Below, piece after piece: positions 43,144 through 43,199 of a stretch of DNA of 43,199 nt (its first letter is position 1; each line of letters starts with the position of its first letter). The notes under the pieces are model-generated. The model saw only the letters and a list, made by a program, of their open reading frames with translations, was not told the DNA's origin and searched no databases. The stretch covers positions 1-43,199 of the forward strand of contig JAIBBI010000029.1 in NCBI GenBank assembly GCA_019694755.1, given 5' to 3'. Both the position numbers and the translations under genes were made by a program. Source of the stretch: Gemmataceae bacterium. Its GTDB lineage: Bacteria > Planctomycetota > Planctomycetia > Gemmatales > Gemmataceae.

Positions 43144-43199
43144 GTGAGTCCACAACCAGGCACGGGCACCCTGTCCCCGGAACAAGCGCAAAAGGCGTC
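43144..43199 (+). CDS. 5' end of a gene that runs off the right edge
   Basis: GTG 43144 opens a frame of 18 codons and two bases that reaches the window edge (MSPQPGTGTLSPEQAQKA). A good Shine-Dalgarno sequence, GAGGTGG at about 43133-43139, precedes it. The visible residues are a low-complexity, Pro/Thr/Gln-rich start, common at the N-terminus of planctomycete kinases and regulators, but no domain can be named. The 177-bp gap before it shows no other feature. Confidence 0.6.
   Translation, partial: MSPQPGTGTLSPEQAQKA

Overview
The window is a GC-rich bacterial chromosome segment that best fits a planctomycete, probably of the Gemmataceae type. The main clues are two large secreted proteins whose N-termini carry the short Leu-Glu-x-Arg motif typical of planctomycete surface proteins (one also has a dockerin-like double EF-hand C-terminus), an ECF42-type sigma factor with DGPF/YCII partners, and a C30-type carotenoid cluster. 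Assignment to the phylum is an inference from gene content. No rRNA, tRNA, CRISPR array, insertion sequence or prophage gene was seen.

Layout. 1-4341 (minus): two extracellular beta-propeller proteins; the first is cut by the left edge of the window and has no stop codon inside it. 4573-7748 (plus): a lipoprotein, an outer-membrane beta-barrel candidate, and an overlapping DUF2293/DUF1653 pair. 7773-12963 (plus): a TetR regulator with its own strong promoter and a 28-bp palindromic operator, then an RND-type efflux adaptor and pump. 13025-16680 (plus): an ECF42 sigma factor followed by DUF1579, YCII, YCII-GyrI-like fusion and VOC genes. 16563-18818 (minus): a SulP anion transporter fused to a beta-carbonic anhydrase. 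18896-20956: a cupin (minus), a 34-residue basic microprotein (plus) and a three-part thiamine-phosphate synthase (minus). 21141-23439 (plus): a TolC-like protein and a PhnD-like binding protein ending in a clear intrinsic terminator, then a small membrane protein.

23836-38093 is one long minus-strand run. In transcription order it holds two CrtN/CrtI-type desaturases, an acyltransferase, a glycosyltransferase and an SDR (a staphyloxanthin-like C30 carotenoid set), then type IIA topoisomerase subunits A and B, Hsp20, Lon and an MFS exporter. Gaps are 80 bp or less and many genes overlap by about 4 bp, so co-transcription over much of the run is plausible. 38199-43199 holds a D-cysteine desulfhydrase-type PLP enzyme (plus), a TrmJ-type rRNA/tRNA methyltransferase and an Aas-like acyltransferase/acyl-ACP synthetase (both minus), a small protein of unknown function (plus), and the first 18 codons of a gene that runs off the right edge.

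Functionally the window combines cell-surface proteins, envelope efflux and lipid remodelling, carotenoid pigment assembly, and core maintenance (topoisomerase, proteostasis, thiamine). I see no clearly unprecedented system. The best leads are the Clp-like/ThiD2/ThiE fusion, the SDR lacking its catalytic tyrosine inside the carotenoid set, the TolC/PhnD pair, the 34-residue microprotein, and the lipoprotein/barrel pair.
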